Below are positions 1 through 8,529 of a stretch of DNA of 64,000 nucleotides, one piece after another. The stretch is from Betaproteobacteria bacterium (GTDB taxonomy: Bacteria; Pseudomonadota; Gammaproteobacteria; Burkholderiales; Burkholderiaceae_C), in NCBI GenBank assembly GCA_947453725.1, contig CANGHH010000011.1, positions 88,820 to 152,819 on the forward strand, given 5' to 3'. Position numbers and translations under genes: made by a program. A model generated the notes under the pieces. That model did not search any database, had not been told where the DNA came from, and was given only the letters and a program-made list of their open reading frames with translations. The first letter of the stretch is position 1. Each line of letters opens with the position of its first letter.

Positions 1-1
1 C

Positions 2-130
2 GACCCGGCGGCGACGCCGCTGACGCCACTGATCGACCGCACGCTGCTGGCGCCTGGCGCGGCGACCGTGGCTTTCCGCAGCCGCCAGGGCTGGGACCGC
101 CTGACGCTCGGCGAGGTGCTGGGCCTCTGA
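2..130 (+). CDS. C-terminal end of an unidentified protein (partial)
   Basis: An open frame enters from the left edge and ends at a TGA at 128-130. It encodes the last 42 residues, ending WDRLTLGEVLGL. No family is recognisable from this fragment. It is convergent with the DUF2145 gene, and only 15 bases separate the two stop codons. It is called coding because the composition is normal and nothing competes in other frames. The start and function lie outside the window. Confidence 0.5.
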   Translation, partial: DPAATPLTPLIDRTLLAPGAATVAFRSRQGWDRLTLGEVLGL

Positions 131-145
131 GCGCCGGCGGGGGCT

Positions 146-1075
146 TCAGTCGAGCGCGATGACGGTGTCGCCAGCGGCCGCTTCGCAGCCTTCGGCGATC
201 GCGTCCCAGCCGCGGTGGATGACCACCTGGCGCTGGTTGTGGCAGATCTCCACCCGGCTGGCGGCCGGCAATTCCTGGCGCACGAAAGCCTCGATCGAAG
301 CCGGCATGCTGACGCGGTAGACGGCCCGCACCAGGTCCTCGTCGGGGTGGTCGTCGCTGTGCAGCCAGGGCATCACGTTGCCCAGCGCCATCAGCAGCCG
401 CGAGCCGACGTCCATCACGCTGGGCGCATAGTCGTGCGCCTTCAGCCACTGTTGTGCGTCCTGCCGCGCGCTGGTCCTGCCGTCGGCGCTCACCGGGAGC
501 GGCGCCCAGGCCAGCGCCAACAACTCCATCACCCACTGGTTGCAGTTCTGGTACTGCAGGCTGTAGGGGTAGGCGTTGGCGCTGTAGCGGGCGTTCAGCA
601 CCTGCAGCGCCTGCCGGTTGTCCAGCGCCGTGGCTTCCAGCGCAGCGGCCGCCGCCGGCGGCAGGAAGACCAGCGAGACGTAAGCCAGTGCCGGCTCGTC
701 GGTGCCGAGCACGAAACCCGACATGCCCTGGTCGTAGATCTGCGGGCGTTCCTCGTCGCAGGCGTAGTACAGCTGGCGCACCGACCAGGGCGCGTTGGCG
801 CTGGCCTTCAGCGTCAGGCCGGCATGCGAATAACGCATGCCGAAGCGGCTGAGGTCGAGTCCCGAGCGGGCGATCAGCGCCAGGCCGGCGCCCGACTGCT
901 CGAGCTCGGCCTTGACGATGGCGCCGAAGCGGAGCAGGCGGTCCTTGTCGGCGGGGCTCAGCGCGTCCGGCCCGGCGCACAGGCGCAGCGCGCCGGCTTC
1001 GGCGGCCGTCCACGGGCCGCACAGGCTGGCCAGCAGCGCGGCCGCCGCCAGCCCGGCGCGCAGGCTGCCGTTCAG
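146..1075 (-). CDS. DUF2145 family exported protein, probable CTG start
   Basis: The core matches the DUF2145 family of uncharacterised proteobacterial proteins, with the typical stretches MRYSHAGLTL, RQLYYACDE and YDQGMSGFVLGTD. The first ATG, at 838, cuts into this conserved block, so it is not the real start. The same frame stays open upstream and encodes a convincing signal peptide (hydrophobic run AAAALLASLCG, then an alanine-rich cleavage region). The best start is a CTG at 1075-1073 whose CTGA overlaps the stop codon of the upstream gene, imitating the common ATGA coupling. From there the protein is about 309 residues. It is probably co-translated with the small exported protein upstream. 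Function unknown. The family call is firm; the start is inferred, as no ATG, GTG or TTG offers an equally good signal peptide. Confidence 0.75.
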   Translation of the reverse strand: MNGSLRAGLAAAALLASLCGPWTAAEAGALRLCAGPDALSPADKDRLLRFGAIVKAELEQSGAGLALIARSGLDLSRFGMRYSHAGLTLKASANAPWSVRQLYYACDEERPQIYDQGMSGFVLGTDEPALAYVSLVFLPPAAAAALEATALDNRQALQVLNARYSANAYPYSLQYQNCNQWVMELLALAWAPLPVSADGRTSARQDAQQWLKAHDYAPSVMDVGSRLLMALGNVMPWLHSDDHPDEDLVRAVYRVSMPASIEAFVRQELPAASRVEICHNQRQVVIHRGWDAIAEGCEAAAGDTVIALD

Positions 1076-1551
1076 AGCACGACCGGCTTGCTGTCCAGTT
1101 CGCGGAACCAGTCGTCGCGCAGCACCAGGAAGAAAGGCTCGTGTCGGGCACCGGCCGCGAATTCGATGCCGTAGGCGCGGTGCCGGGCGCTGACGATGGC
1201 GCCCTGGGCCAACTGGCCGCGCGCCACGGCCCCCTGCGGCAGCGTCAGGAACAACTCGCCGCTGGCGCTGTCGTCGGCGGCCGCCTGCAACTGGACGCGC
1301 AGCTTGCCGGGCTGGTCGGCCAGCGCCGCCACCGCGATGACGCGGTAGTCGCCTTCGGCCACGGCCTTGTCCTTGCCCGAGGAACTGTCGCTGGACTTGC
1401 CGATCGACGTCGACAGGCTGCCGACCGATGTCGAACTGGCGCTCAGGCCCTCGGACGAGACCGAACTCGACGCCAGGGCGGGCAGCGCCGCCGTGGCCAG
1501 CAGGCCAGCCAGGCCGGTGATCTGAAGGAGGCGCTGCGTGCTGCGGGACAT
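1072..1551 (-). CDS. small exported protein of unknown function
   Basis: A 159-residue protein starting MSRSTQRLLQ at 1551, with an AGGA ribosome binding site about 10 bases upstream. The first 26 or so residues form a signal peptide ending in PALA. A serine-rich segment follows (residues 27-60, many S/G/K), then a compact domain ending in FFLVLRDDWFRELDSKPVVL. A longer frame upstream (to 1659) was not chosen because it lacks a signal peptide and a ribosome binding site. It overlaps the DUF2145 gene at its stop codon, suggesting the two exported proteins are made together and may act together in the periplasm. No family was recognised with certainty. Confidence 0.7.
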   Translation of the reverse strand: MSRSTQRLLQITGLAGLLATAALPALASSSVSSEGLSASSTSVGSLSTSIGKSSDSSSGKDKAVAEGDYRVIAVAALADQPGKLRVQLQAAADDSASGELFLTLPQGAVARGQLAQGAIVSARHRAYGIEFAAGARHEPFFLVLRDDWFRELDSKPVVL

Positions 1552-1588
1552 GGCAATTCCTGTCGGGGTGTGGCGGGTGGTGCGGATA

Positions 1589-2422
1589 CTAGCGCCCGGC
1601 CGCGACCGCTGCGTCCACCGGGCGGTGCAGGACCGCGCGCAAGGTGTGCAGGACTGCATCCGGGCACTCGGCCATCAGCTGGTGGCCGGCGGGCAGGCTG
1701 TGCACCAGGGCTTGCAGCGCCTCGGCGACCGCCTTGGCGCCTTTGGGATTGGTCATCTGGTCGAGTTGGCCGACCACCAGGTGCGCCGGGCAACGGACCT
1801 TCTTGGCGGCCTGCAGGCCAGCCGTGTAGGCGTTGCAGGCCCTGAAGTCGGTGTGGAACAAGGTGGCATCGCCCTGGGCGGCCAGCACCTGGCGCATCAG
1901 CGCGCGTGCCGCACCGCGCAGCCAGACGCCGGGTCCGGGGTAGGACGGCTTGGCGGCCAGCGTCGAGAAGGAAAAGGTGACGACGCGGTCGATGGCGGCC
2001 AGCGGGTCGCTCAGCGACAGGTCCAGCAGCGCCTGCGGTACCGGCATCGGCACGCAGCTGCCCAGCATCGCCAAGGCCGTGGCGCGCTCGGGCGCCTGCG
2101 CCGCCGCCGCCAGCGCGACCAGGGAACCCATGCTGTGGCCGAACAGCGCCGCGCGCGCCACGCCGGCGGCGTCCATCGCCGCCAGCACCCAGTCGGCCAT
2201 CGCCTCGACCGTGGTCAGCGCGGGTCCGGCGCTGCGCAGGTGGCCGGGCAGGTCCAGCGCCAGCACGCTGTGGCCGTGGTTCGCAAACCAGCGCGCCAGC
2301 AGCGTCCAGACGCTGTGGTCGTTCATCGCGCCGTGAATGAAAACGACGCAGGGCAGGGTGGCGTCGAAGGGCCGGCCGCCGGTGTAGGCGTAGGCCTCGC
2401 GGCGCTGCACGGTGAACTTCAT
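1589..2422 (-). CDS. alpha/beta-fold hydrolase
   Basis: A 277-residue soluble hydrolase of the alpha/beta fold. The oxyanion region is FIHGAMND (residues 28-35), the nucleophile elbow is GHSMG with Ser97, and the likely Asp221 (GQLDQMT) and His247 (AGHQLM) complete the triad. The substrate cannot be told from sequence. The start codon lies in an ATGA overlap with the stop codon of metY, so translation is coupled to that gene. It could act on a homoserine ester or thioester, but it lacks the length and pattern of MetX acetyltransferases. A general esterase or peroxidase-like hydrolase is equally possible. Confidence 0.85.
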   Translation of the reverse strand: MKFTVQRREAYAYTGGRPFDATLPCVVFIHGAMNDHSVWTLLARWFANHGHSVLALDLPGHLRSAGPALTTVEAMADWVLAAMDAAGVARAALFGHSMGSLVALAAAAQAPERATALAMLGSCVPMPVPQALLDLSLSDPLAAIDRVVTFSFSTLAAKPSYPGPGVWLRGAARALMRQVLAAQGDATLFHTDFRACNAYTAGLQAAKKVRCPAHLVVGQLDQMTNPKGAKAVAEALQALVHSLPAGHQLMAECPDAVLHTLRAVLHRPVDAAVAAGR

Positions 2423-3717
2423 GAGGTCTTCTCCGCCACCTTGAAGGCGCGCCTCAGGTCGTCGATCAGGTCGTCGGCGTCTTCCAGTCCGATGCTCAGC
2501 CGGATCGTTCCTGCCGTGATGCCGGCCGCCGCCAACGCCGCGTCGTCCATCCGGAAATGGGTGGTGCTGGCCGGGTGGATGACCAGGCTGCGGCAGTCGC
2601 CGACATTGGCCAGGTGGCTGAAGATCTTCAGCGCCTCGATGAAGGCCCGGCCTTGTTGCCGCGAGCCCTTCAGGTCGAAGCTGAAGACGGCGCCGCAGCC
2701 GCGCGGCAGCAGGCGCTGGGCCAGCGCGTGGCTGGGGTGGCCTTCGAGTTCCGGGTAGCCGACGCCGGCGACCATCGGGTGCGCCGCCAGGCAGGCGACG
2801 ACCTGGCGAGTGTTCTCGACATGGCGTGCCATGCGCAGCGGCAGCGTCTCGATGCCCTGCAGGATCAGCCAGGCGGTGTGCGGGCTCATGCAGGCGCCGA
2901 AGTCGCGCAGGCCTTCGCGACGCGCACGCAGCAGGAAGGCGCCGTCGGTGCTTTCCTCGCTGAAGACCATGCCGTGGAAGCCGGCGTAGGGCTGGTTCAG
3001 TTCGGGGAAACGATCGGCTTGGTGCCAATCGAAGCGTCCACCGTCCACGACCAGGCCGCCGATGACGGTGCCGTGGCCGCCGAGGAATTTGGTCGCCGAG
3101 TGGTAGACCAGATCGGCGCCGTGGTCGAAAGGCTTCATCAGCCAGGGCGTCGTGAAGGTGCTGTCGACGAGCAATGGCAGGCCGGCCTCGTGTGCGATCG
3201 CGCTGACCGTCGGGATGTCGAGCACGTCGAGCCCTGGGTTGCCCAGGGTTTCGCCGAACAGCAACTTGGTTTCCGGGCGGATGGCCGCACGCCAGCCGTC
3301 GATGTCGCCCGGCTGGACGAAGGTGGTGTGGATACCGAAGCGGCGGAGCGTGTGGTGCAGCAGGTTGTGGCTGCCGCCGTAGAGCGCGCTGCTGGCGACG
3401 ATGTGCGAACCGGCGCCGGCCAGCGTGGTGATGGCCAGGTGCAGCGCGGCCTGCCCGCTGGCCGTGGCCACGGCGCCGACGCCGCCTTCGAGCGCCGCGA
3501 TGCGCTCTTCCAGCACCGCAGTCGTCGGGTTGCTGATGCGGCTGTAGACGTGGCCGCTGCGTTCGAGGTTGAACAGGCTGGCCGCGTGTTCGCTGTTCTC
3601 GAAGACGAAGCTGGTCGACAGCACGATGGGCACGGCGCGGGCGCCAGTGGCCGGGTCGGGTGCCGCGCCGGCGTGCAGCGCGAGGGTGTCGAAACCGGGG
3701 TCTGAATGTCCAGGCAT
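2419..3717 (-). CDS. metY: O-acetylhomoserine sulfhydrylase, MetY-type (paralogue 1)
   Basis: A PLP enzyme of the Cys/Met metabolism family, about 432 residues. It condenses O-acetylhomoserine with sulfide (or methanethiol) to give homocysteine (or methionine) in the cytoplasm. Diagnostic features are the N-terminal FDTLALHAG, YSRISNPT, the SGQAALHLAI helix, and SATKFLGGHG carrying the PLP lysine near residue 210. The start MPGHSDPGFD was preferred over a frame ten residues longer because conserved MetY sequence begins there. It is translationally coupled to the alpha/beta hydrolase. A second, clearly different MetY lies at 30138-31421. The upstream gap is nearly filled by an extragenic repeat. 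Confidence 0.9.
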   Translation of the reverse strand: MPGHSDPGFDTLALHAGAAPDPATGARAVPIVLSTSFVFENSEHAASLFNLERSGHVYSRISNPTTAVLEERIAALEGGVGAVATASGQAALHLAITTLAGAGSHIVASSALYGGSHNLLHHTLRRFGIHTTFVQPGDIDGWRAAIRPETKLLFGETLGNPGLDVLDIPTVSAIAHEAGLPLLVDSTFTTPWLMKPFDHGADLVYHSATKFLGGHGTVIGGLVVDGGRFDWHQADRFPELNQPYAGFHGMVFSEESTDGAFLLRARREGLRDFGACMSPHTAWLILQGIETLPLRMARHVENTRQVVACLAAHPMVAGVGYPELEGHPSHALAQRLLPRGCGAVFSFDLKGSRQQGRAFIEALKIFSHLANVGDCRSLVIHPASTTHFRMDDAALAAAGITAGTIRLSIGLEDADDLIDDLRRAFKVAEKTS

Positions 3718-3757
3718 GTGCCATTGTGGGCGATAAGATGTGCGCAATTCGCTCGGC

Positions 3758-3850
3758 GCCGATCAAGCTCGCAGCCACGGAACCGGCTCTGCCGGGCCGT
3801 AGGCGGAGCATCCCCCTCGGGGGGTAGCGAGCGCCAGCGAGCTTGGGGGG
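3758..3850 (+). repeat. extragenic repeat, copy 1 (CCCCCTCGGGGG ... CTTGGGGG element)
   Basis: A 93-base element shared with 19213-19303. Shared blocks in order are GCCGATCAAG, CACGGAAC-GGCT-TGCC, GGCCGTAG, CCCCCTCGGGGG, TAGCGAGCG and GCTTGGGGG. The central CCCCCTCGGGGG is self-complementary. The last G-run sits 5-10 bases before the CBS gene ATG and probably acts as its ribosome binding site. Elements of this look are common between genes in Burkholderiales (from memory). Mobility and function are unknown. Confidence 0.8.
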
Positions 3851-3854
3851 CAAA

Positions 3855-4316
3855 ATGAAAGTGACCGACATCCTTCGCGTCAAGGGCAACACGCTGTACA
3901 CGGTGCAGCCCGATCAGCTGCTGGCCGAGGCCGTGAAGACCATGGCCGAACTCGACATCGGTTCGCTGGTGGTGATGGAGCACGGCGACCTGGTCGGCAT
4001 GCTGACCTTCCGTGAAGTCATCCAGGCGGTGGTCGCCAATGGCGGCAAGGTGGGCACGCGCATCGTCCGCAACGTGATGGACGACGCGCCGCTGACCTGC
4101 ACGCCGGCCACCGAGATCGACGAAGTGCGCCGCATGATGCTGCTGCGCCACGCGCGCTACATGCCGGTGCTGGAGCGCCGCACGCTGATGGGCGTGGTCT
4201 CCTTCTACGACGTGGCCAAGACGGTGGTCGACGCGCAGGACTTCGAGAACCGCATGCTCAAGGCCTACATCCGCGACTGGCCGGTGGAAGGCAGCGAGGC
4301 GCCGGCCGCCACCTAG
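3855..4316 (+). CDS. CBS-pair domain protein
   Basis: A 153-residue protein made of two CBS motifs. The first begins MKVTDILRVKG and contains TMAELDIGSLVVMEHGDLVGMLT; the second contains LTCTPATEIDEVRRMML, ARYMPVL and LMGVVSFYDVAK. CBS pairs bind adenine nucleotides and usually regulate a partner, but there is no catalytic or membrane domain here to show what it controls. The ATG at 3855 was chosen over one at 3843 because the latter lies in the repeat and the family starts at MKV. The G-run ending the repeat provides the ribosome binding site. It lies 9 bases before aroC and probably shares its transcript. Confidence 0.88.
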   Translation: MKVTDILRVKGNTLYTVQPDQLLAEAVKTMAELDIGSLVVMEHGDLVGMLTFREVIQAVVANGGKVGTRIVRNVMDDAPLTCTPATEIDEVRRMMLLRHARYMPVLERRTLMGVVSFYDVAKTVVDAQDFENRMLKAYIRDWPVEGSEAPAAT

Positions 4317-4325
4317 AATGGCAGG

Positions 4326-5435
4326 ATGTCTGGATCCACCTTTGGCGAACTGTTCCGCGTCACCAACTTCGGCGAGAGCCACGGCCCGGCCATCGGCTGC
4401 GTCATCGACGGCTGCCCGCCCGGCTTGGCGCTGAGCGAAGCCGACATCCAGCACGATCTCGATCGCCGGCGCCCCGGCACCAGCCGCCATGTGACGCAGC
4501 GCAATGAACCCGACGCGGTCGAAATCCTGTCGGGCGTCTACGAAGGCCTGACCACCGGCACGCCGATCTGCCTGCTGATCCGCAACACCGACCAGCGCAG
4601 CAAGGACTACGGCAACCTGCTGGACACCTTCCGCCCCGGCCACGCCGACTACACCTACTGGCGCAAGTACGGCCAGCGCGATCCGCGCGGCGGCGGTCGC
4701 AGCAGCGCGCGCCTGACCGCGCCGATGGTCGCCGCCGGTGCGGTGGCCAAGAAGTGGCTGCTCGAACATCGCGGCACGCGCTTCACGGGCTGGATGAGTG
4801 CGCTGGGCGACATCGTCATCCCTTACGACAGTGCCGAGCACATCGCGCACAACCCCTTCTTCGCGCCCAACGCGGCCATCGTGCCGGCCCTCGAAGCGCA
4901 CATGGACGCGCTGCGCAAGGCCGGCGATTCCTGCGGCGCGCGCATCGAAGTCCGCGCCAGCGGCATGCCGGCCGGCCTGGGCGAACCGCTGTTCGACAAG
5001 CTCGACGCCGACATCGCCTACGCGATGATGGGCATCAACGCCGTCAAGGGCGTCGAGATCGGCAGCGGCTTCGCCACCGTCGGCGAACGCGGCAGCAGCC
5101 ACGGCGACGCGCTGACGCCGGGCGGTTTCGCCACCAACCACGCCGGTGGCGTGCTCGGCGGCATCAGCACCGGGCAGGACCTGGTGGTCAGCATCGCCAT
5201 CAAGCCGACCAGCAGCATCCGCCTGCCGCGCCCCAGCATCGACCGCGCCAATGCCGCCACCACGGTGGAAACGCACGGCCGCCACGACCCCTGCGTGGGC
5301 ATCCGCGCCACGCCGATCGCCGAGGCCATGCTGGCCCTGGTGGTGATGGACCACGCACTGCGCCACCGCGCGCAGTGCGGCGACGTGCAGCTGCCGGTTC
5401 CGGCCATCGCAGCGGCCTTGGGCGGCGACGAATAG
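4326..5435 (+). CDS. aroC: chorismate synthase
   Basis: Catalyses the last shikimate step, 5-enolpyruvylshikimate 3-phosphate to chorismate, using reduced FMN. The protein is 369 residues, normal length. Signature stretches are [18 protein letters not shown] (near residues 15-32), RRRPGTS, the GGGRSSAR motif near residue 125, and the C-terminal [21 protein letters not shown]. It is full length and intact. Product chorismate feeds PheA and TyrA, encoded at 55.5-57.6 kb together with AroA, so much of aromatic amino-acid synthesis is in this window. Confidence 0.97.
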   Translation: MSGSTFGELFRVTNFGESHGPAIGCVIDGCPPGLALSEADIQHDLDRRRPGTSRHVTQRNEPDAVEILSGVYEGLTTGTPICLLIRNTDQRSKDYGNLLDTFRPGHADYTYWRKYGQRDPRGGGRSSARLTAPMVAAGAVAKKWLLEHRGTRFTGWMSALGDIVIPYDSAEHIAHNPFFAPNAAIVPALEAHMDALRKAGDSCGARIEVRASGMPAGLGEPLFDKLDADIAYAMMGINAVKGVEIGSGFATVGERGSSHGDALTPGGFATNHAGGVLGGISTGQDLVVSIAIKPTSSIRLPRPSIDRANAATTVETHGRHDPCVGIRATPIAEAMLALVVMDHALRHRAQCGDVQLPVPAIAAALGGDE

Positions 5436-5533
5436 CGGTCGGATAGCCGACCTGTTCGGCCGGCCAGTCGGGCCAGGGCCGCTGAAGAATGGTCGCTTTC
5501 AGCCCCCGGGCCTGGCCGCCTGTCTGCACCGGC

Positions 5534-5827
5534 ATGAACGATTCCCGAACCCCCACCACCGAGGTCCGCGGCGACGCTGCACTGGCGCGCCTGATCGCGC
5601 AGATGGGCGTGGCCGGCGTCGCGGTGATGCTGGCCAGCGTGGCGCTGGCCGTCGGCGGGCCCCGGCTCGCGTTGCCGAGCCTCTCCATCGATGCCCGCAC
5701 CTGGGCCCTCGGTGCGGCCCTTTTCGGCGCCCTGCTGTTGCTGCTGCTGCAGGGGCTGGTGCTGCGACAGGGGGAGCGGCTGGTCCGTCAGCCTCAAGCC
5801 GCTGCGGGTGCGGTCGATATGGGGTGA
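5534..5827 (+). CDS. small membrane protein with two predicted helices
   Basis: A 97-residue protein starting MNDSRTPTTE. Two hydrophobic segments are evident, about residues 24-42 (GVAGVAVMLASVALAVGG) and 56-75 (GAALFGALLLLLLQGLVL), followed by a short basic tail. No conserved family is recognised. It lies between aroC and the PAS-GGDEF-EAL gene, on the same strand, with no obvious ribosome binding site. The coding call rests on two clean helices and same-strand context. Confidence 0.5.
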   Translation: MNDSRTPTTEVRGDAALARLIAQMGVAGVAVMLASVALAVGGPRLALPSLSIDARTWALGAALFGALLLLLLQGLVLRQGERLVRQPQAAAGAVDMG

Positions 5828-5878
5828 GCGGCTCTGCTCCCAGGGCCTGACGGCACCTCGTCCGCAACTCAACCGCCC

Positions 5879-8392
5879 ATGTCCACCGATCCCGAAGCCA
5901 CCACCGACAGCCTCGAAGCGGGTGCCCGGCGCCTGCGCATCCGGATGGTCGCAGCGCTGGCCGCCCTCGCGCTGGGCGCCTGCTGGGCGGGCTGGTCCTG
6001 GCTGCGCCTGGAAGACGAACGCCGCGCCGATACCGTCCTGCTCGAACAGGCCGCCGCCCAGCGTTCGCAGGCGGAGCAGGCCGGCCGATTGGGCCTGTGG
6101 ATGGCCGCCGACCAGGCTGCGCGGGCCGACCACGCGAGGGCGCTGCAAGCGCTTGTGGCGCAGGCGCAGGCCGATGCGACCCCGTCGCGGGCGCAGCGCC
6201 TGGGGCACGCCGCTGCACGGCAGCCGGCCACCGCGGCAGCTGGCGTCGACAGGGCGTTCTGGGAGCAGACCCGCGAACGGCTGTGGTCGCGTGCCGACTT
6301 GCTGCTGCAGACTTCGCTGGACAGCCCCGAAGCCGACCTCCTGCCCGCCGCGCTGGCGCTGCAGTCCGACGTGCAGGTGGCGGCTGCCGCAGCGCTGCGC
6401 CTGTCTGCCGGCCTGCGCGGCGAAGGAGCGGCACGCCGGGCCGCGCTGCAGCGCGATGCCCAGCTGGGCCTGGTGGCGCTGCTGCTGCTGGCCCTGCTGG
6501 CGGCGGTGGTGGTGGAGGCCGCCTTGCGTTCGCTCCACCGACAGGGACTGCGCCTGCGCGGCCAGGCCAGTTCAATGCGCCGTCTGGCCCTGGTGGCCGA
6601 AAACACCAGCGCGCTGGTGCTGATCACCGATGGCGACGACCGCTTGCAGTGGGTCAATGCGGCCTTCACGCAGGTGACGGGGTGGACCCTGGCCGACGCG
6701 CTGGGCCGTCGCCCGGGCGAGCTGCTGGCGCACCCGCAGGCCGACGAGGACGTGCTGCGCGCCGTGCAGGCTGCCGTGCGCGACACCCAGGGTTTGCAGC
6801 AGGAATGGCTGCACCGCAGCCGGTCTGGCGCCGACCTGTGGCTTTCCGTCGACCTGTGCCCCTTGCACGCCGACGATGGCACGCCAGCCGGCTTCGTCCG
6901 TGTCAGTACCCATGCCACCGCGCGGGCCCACCAGCCGACCTGCCGACAGGCCCTGTTGCAGGGCCGCTCGTCGCCGGACACCGACGTCGGGACGCAGCCT
7001 GACCACCACGCCCCAGGCGCCCGCACAGACGCGCTGACCACGCTGCCCACCCGCGTCGTGGCCCTCGATCGCCTGCGCCATGCGCTGGACCACCTGCGCC
7101 GCCATCCTGGCTACGGCTTCGCCGTGCTGTCGATGGACTTCGACCGCTTCAGGCCGGTCGACGAGACCCTGGGTCCCGGCGCCGGTGACGAGTTGCTGCG
7201 GCAGATCGCGCACCGTCTGACGCTGGCGGTGCGGCCCGGCGACGTGCTGGCGCGGCTGGATGCGCCGGAGTCGGTGGCCGCGCGCCTGGGCGGCGACGAA
7301 TTCGCCGTCGTGCTCGATGGCATCAGCGACGAAGGCAGCGCGCAGGCGGTCGTGCAGCGCATGCTGCAGGCCTTGTCCGAACCCTATCTGCTGGACGGCT
7401 GCATCCCGCTGCAATGCCCGGCCAGCATCGGCGTCGTGCTGTGCACCGCCGAGCTGCTGAGCGATGCCGGCCCGACCGCCGAGGAACTGCTGCGGAACGC
7501 CGACACGGCCCTGCACGAGGCCAGGCGCGCAGGCCGCGGCCGCTGGGCCCTGTTCAACCATTCCATGCACGAGCGCCTGGTGCGGGCGCTGGAGGTCGAG
7601 GCCGATCTGCGCCGCGCCCTGAAGGACGACGAGCTCTTCGTCGTCTACCAGCCGGTGGTGGACCTGTCCGACCACGCGCTGGTGGGCGTCGAGGCGCTGG
7701 TGCGCTGGCGCCACCCGCAACGTGGCCTGGTCAGCCCGGTGGCGTTCATCGGCATCGCCGAGGAATGCGGTCTGATCGACGCCATCGGCGGCCTGGTGCT
7801 GCACACCGCGTGCAGCCATTTCATGCAGTGGCAGACGCGCCTCGGTCCTGCCGCGCCGCGCCAGCTGGCGGTGAACCTGTCGCGCGCGCAGCTGGAACGC
7901 GACGGCCTGGTCGACGAGGTGCGCGAAGTCCTGCAGGCCTGCGCCATGCCGCCCGAGCAGTTGCAGCTGGAAATCACCGAAAGCCTGGCCGCCCAGGGCG
8001 AGCACGTGCAGGCCAATTTGCACCGGCTGAAGAGCCTGGGCGTGCGCCTGGCGCTGGACGACTTCGGTACCGGCTATTCCAGCCTGTCCTGCCTGCACCA
8101 GCTGCCGGTGGATACCGTCAAGGTGGACCGCAGCTTCGTGCAGCATGCCGAGACAGTGGAATACCACCGGGTGCTGATTGAGGCCACCATCCGAGTCGCC
8201 CGCACGCTGGGCATGACGACGGTGGCCGAGGGCATCGAGACGCCGGGCCAGGCCGAGCTGATGCGCACCCTGGCCTGCGACCGTGGGCAGGGCTATCTGT
8301 TCAGCCGTCCGCTGGAAGGGGCCGACCTCGAACGCTGGGTGCTGGGCCAGTCTGCGCGCCAGTCGACCCCGATGCTGGTCGAGCCGGCCTGA
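5879..8392 (+). CDS. membrane PAS-GGDEF-EAL protein (cyclic-di-GMP phosphodiesterase, cyclase doubtful)
   Basis: An 837-residue inner-membrane signalling protein. Helix 1 spans about residues 22-42 and helix 2 about 196-214, enclosing a roughly 150-residue periplasmic part. A PAS domain follows (about 235-345, starting LALVAENTSALVLITDG), then GGDEF (motif near 471-475), then EAL (near 604-606). The EAL domain has all expected residues: VEALVRW, NLSRAQL, EITES, DDFGTGYSSL, KVDRSF, AEGIET and QGYLFSRP, so c-di-GMP hydrolysis is likely. The GGDEF motif is intact, but the substrate-binding FKxxND is FRPVDE (Asn to Asp) and LPNR is LPTR. No upstream RxxD inhibitory site is visible. It may be a phosphodiesterase with a regulatory GTP-binding GGDEF. 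The signal sensed is unknown. Confidence 0.92.
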   Translation: MSTDPEATTDSLEAGARRLRIRMVAALAALALGACWAGWSWLRLEDERRADTVLLEQAAAQRSQAEQAGRLGLWMAADQAARADHARALQALVAQAQADATPSRAQRLGHAAARQPATAAAGVDRAFWEQTRERLWSRADLLLQTSLDSPEADLLPAALALQSDVQVAAAAALRLSAGLRGEGAARRAALQRDAQLGLVALLLLALLAAVVVEAALRSLHRQGLRLRGQASSMRRLALVAENTSALVLITDGDDRLQWVNAAFTQVTGWTLADALGRRPGELLAHPQADEDVLRAVQAAVRDTQGLQQEWLHRSRSGADLWLSVDLCPLHADDGTPAGFVRVSTHATARAHQPTCRQALLQGRSSPDTDVGTQPDHHAPGARTDALTTLPTRVVALDRLRHALDHLRRHPGYGFAVLSMDFDRFRPVDETLGPGAGDELLRQIAHRLTLAVRPGDVLARLDAPESVAARLGGDEFAVVLDGISDEGSAQAVVQRMLQALSEPYLLDGCIPLQCPASIGVVLCTAELLSDAGPTAEELLRNADTALHEARRAGRGRWALFNHSMHERLVRALEVEADLRRALKDDELFVVYQPVVDLSDHALVGVEALVRWRHPQRGLVSPVAFIGIAEECGLIDAIGGLVLHTACSHFMQWQTRLGPAAPRQLAVNLSRAQLERDGLVDEVREVLQACAMPPEQLQLEITESLAAQGEHVQANLHRLKSLGVRLALDDFGTGYSSLSCLHQLPVDTVKVDRSFVQHAETVEYHRVLIEATIRVARTLGMTTVAEGIETPGQAELMRTLACDRGQGYLFSRPLEGADLERWVLGQSARQSTPMLVEPA

Positions 8393-8413
8393 GCGCCGCC
8401 GTCTTGCGGCGCT
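8392..8413 (+). terminator. hairpin after the GGDEF-EAL gene, weak terminator candidate
   Basis: A perfect 8-bp inverted repeat, AGCGCCGC and GCGGCGCT with a 6-base loop, begins at the last base of the stop codon. There is no T-tract, so termination would need Rho or be inefficient. Confidence 0.3.
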
Positions 8414-8529
8414 GCAGTTCAGCGCCTGCGATCTGCGCTTCGTCGCAAGGCCGGGGGGCCGCCGCCGGTCCTTGAAGAAACTTCACACGCTTGCAGCAAA
8501 CCTGCTGCACGACTGGTGGGGGTTCGGGC

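Noticed and set aside
838..838. ATG at 838 as start of the DUF2145 gene
   Set aside because: It lies inside conserved sequence and would delete the signal peptide present in the open frame upstream.
1589..2422. Alpha/beta hydrolase as homoserine acetyltransferase MetX
   Set aside because: Shorter than MetX and the surroundings of the nucleophile (GHSMGS) lack the MetX pattern, despite the metY neighbour.
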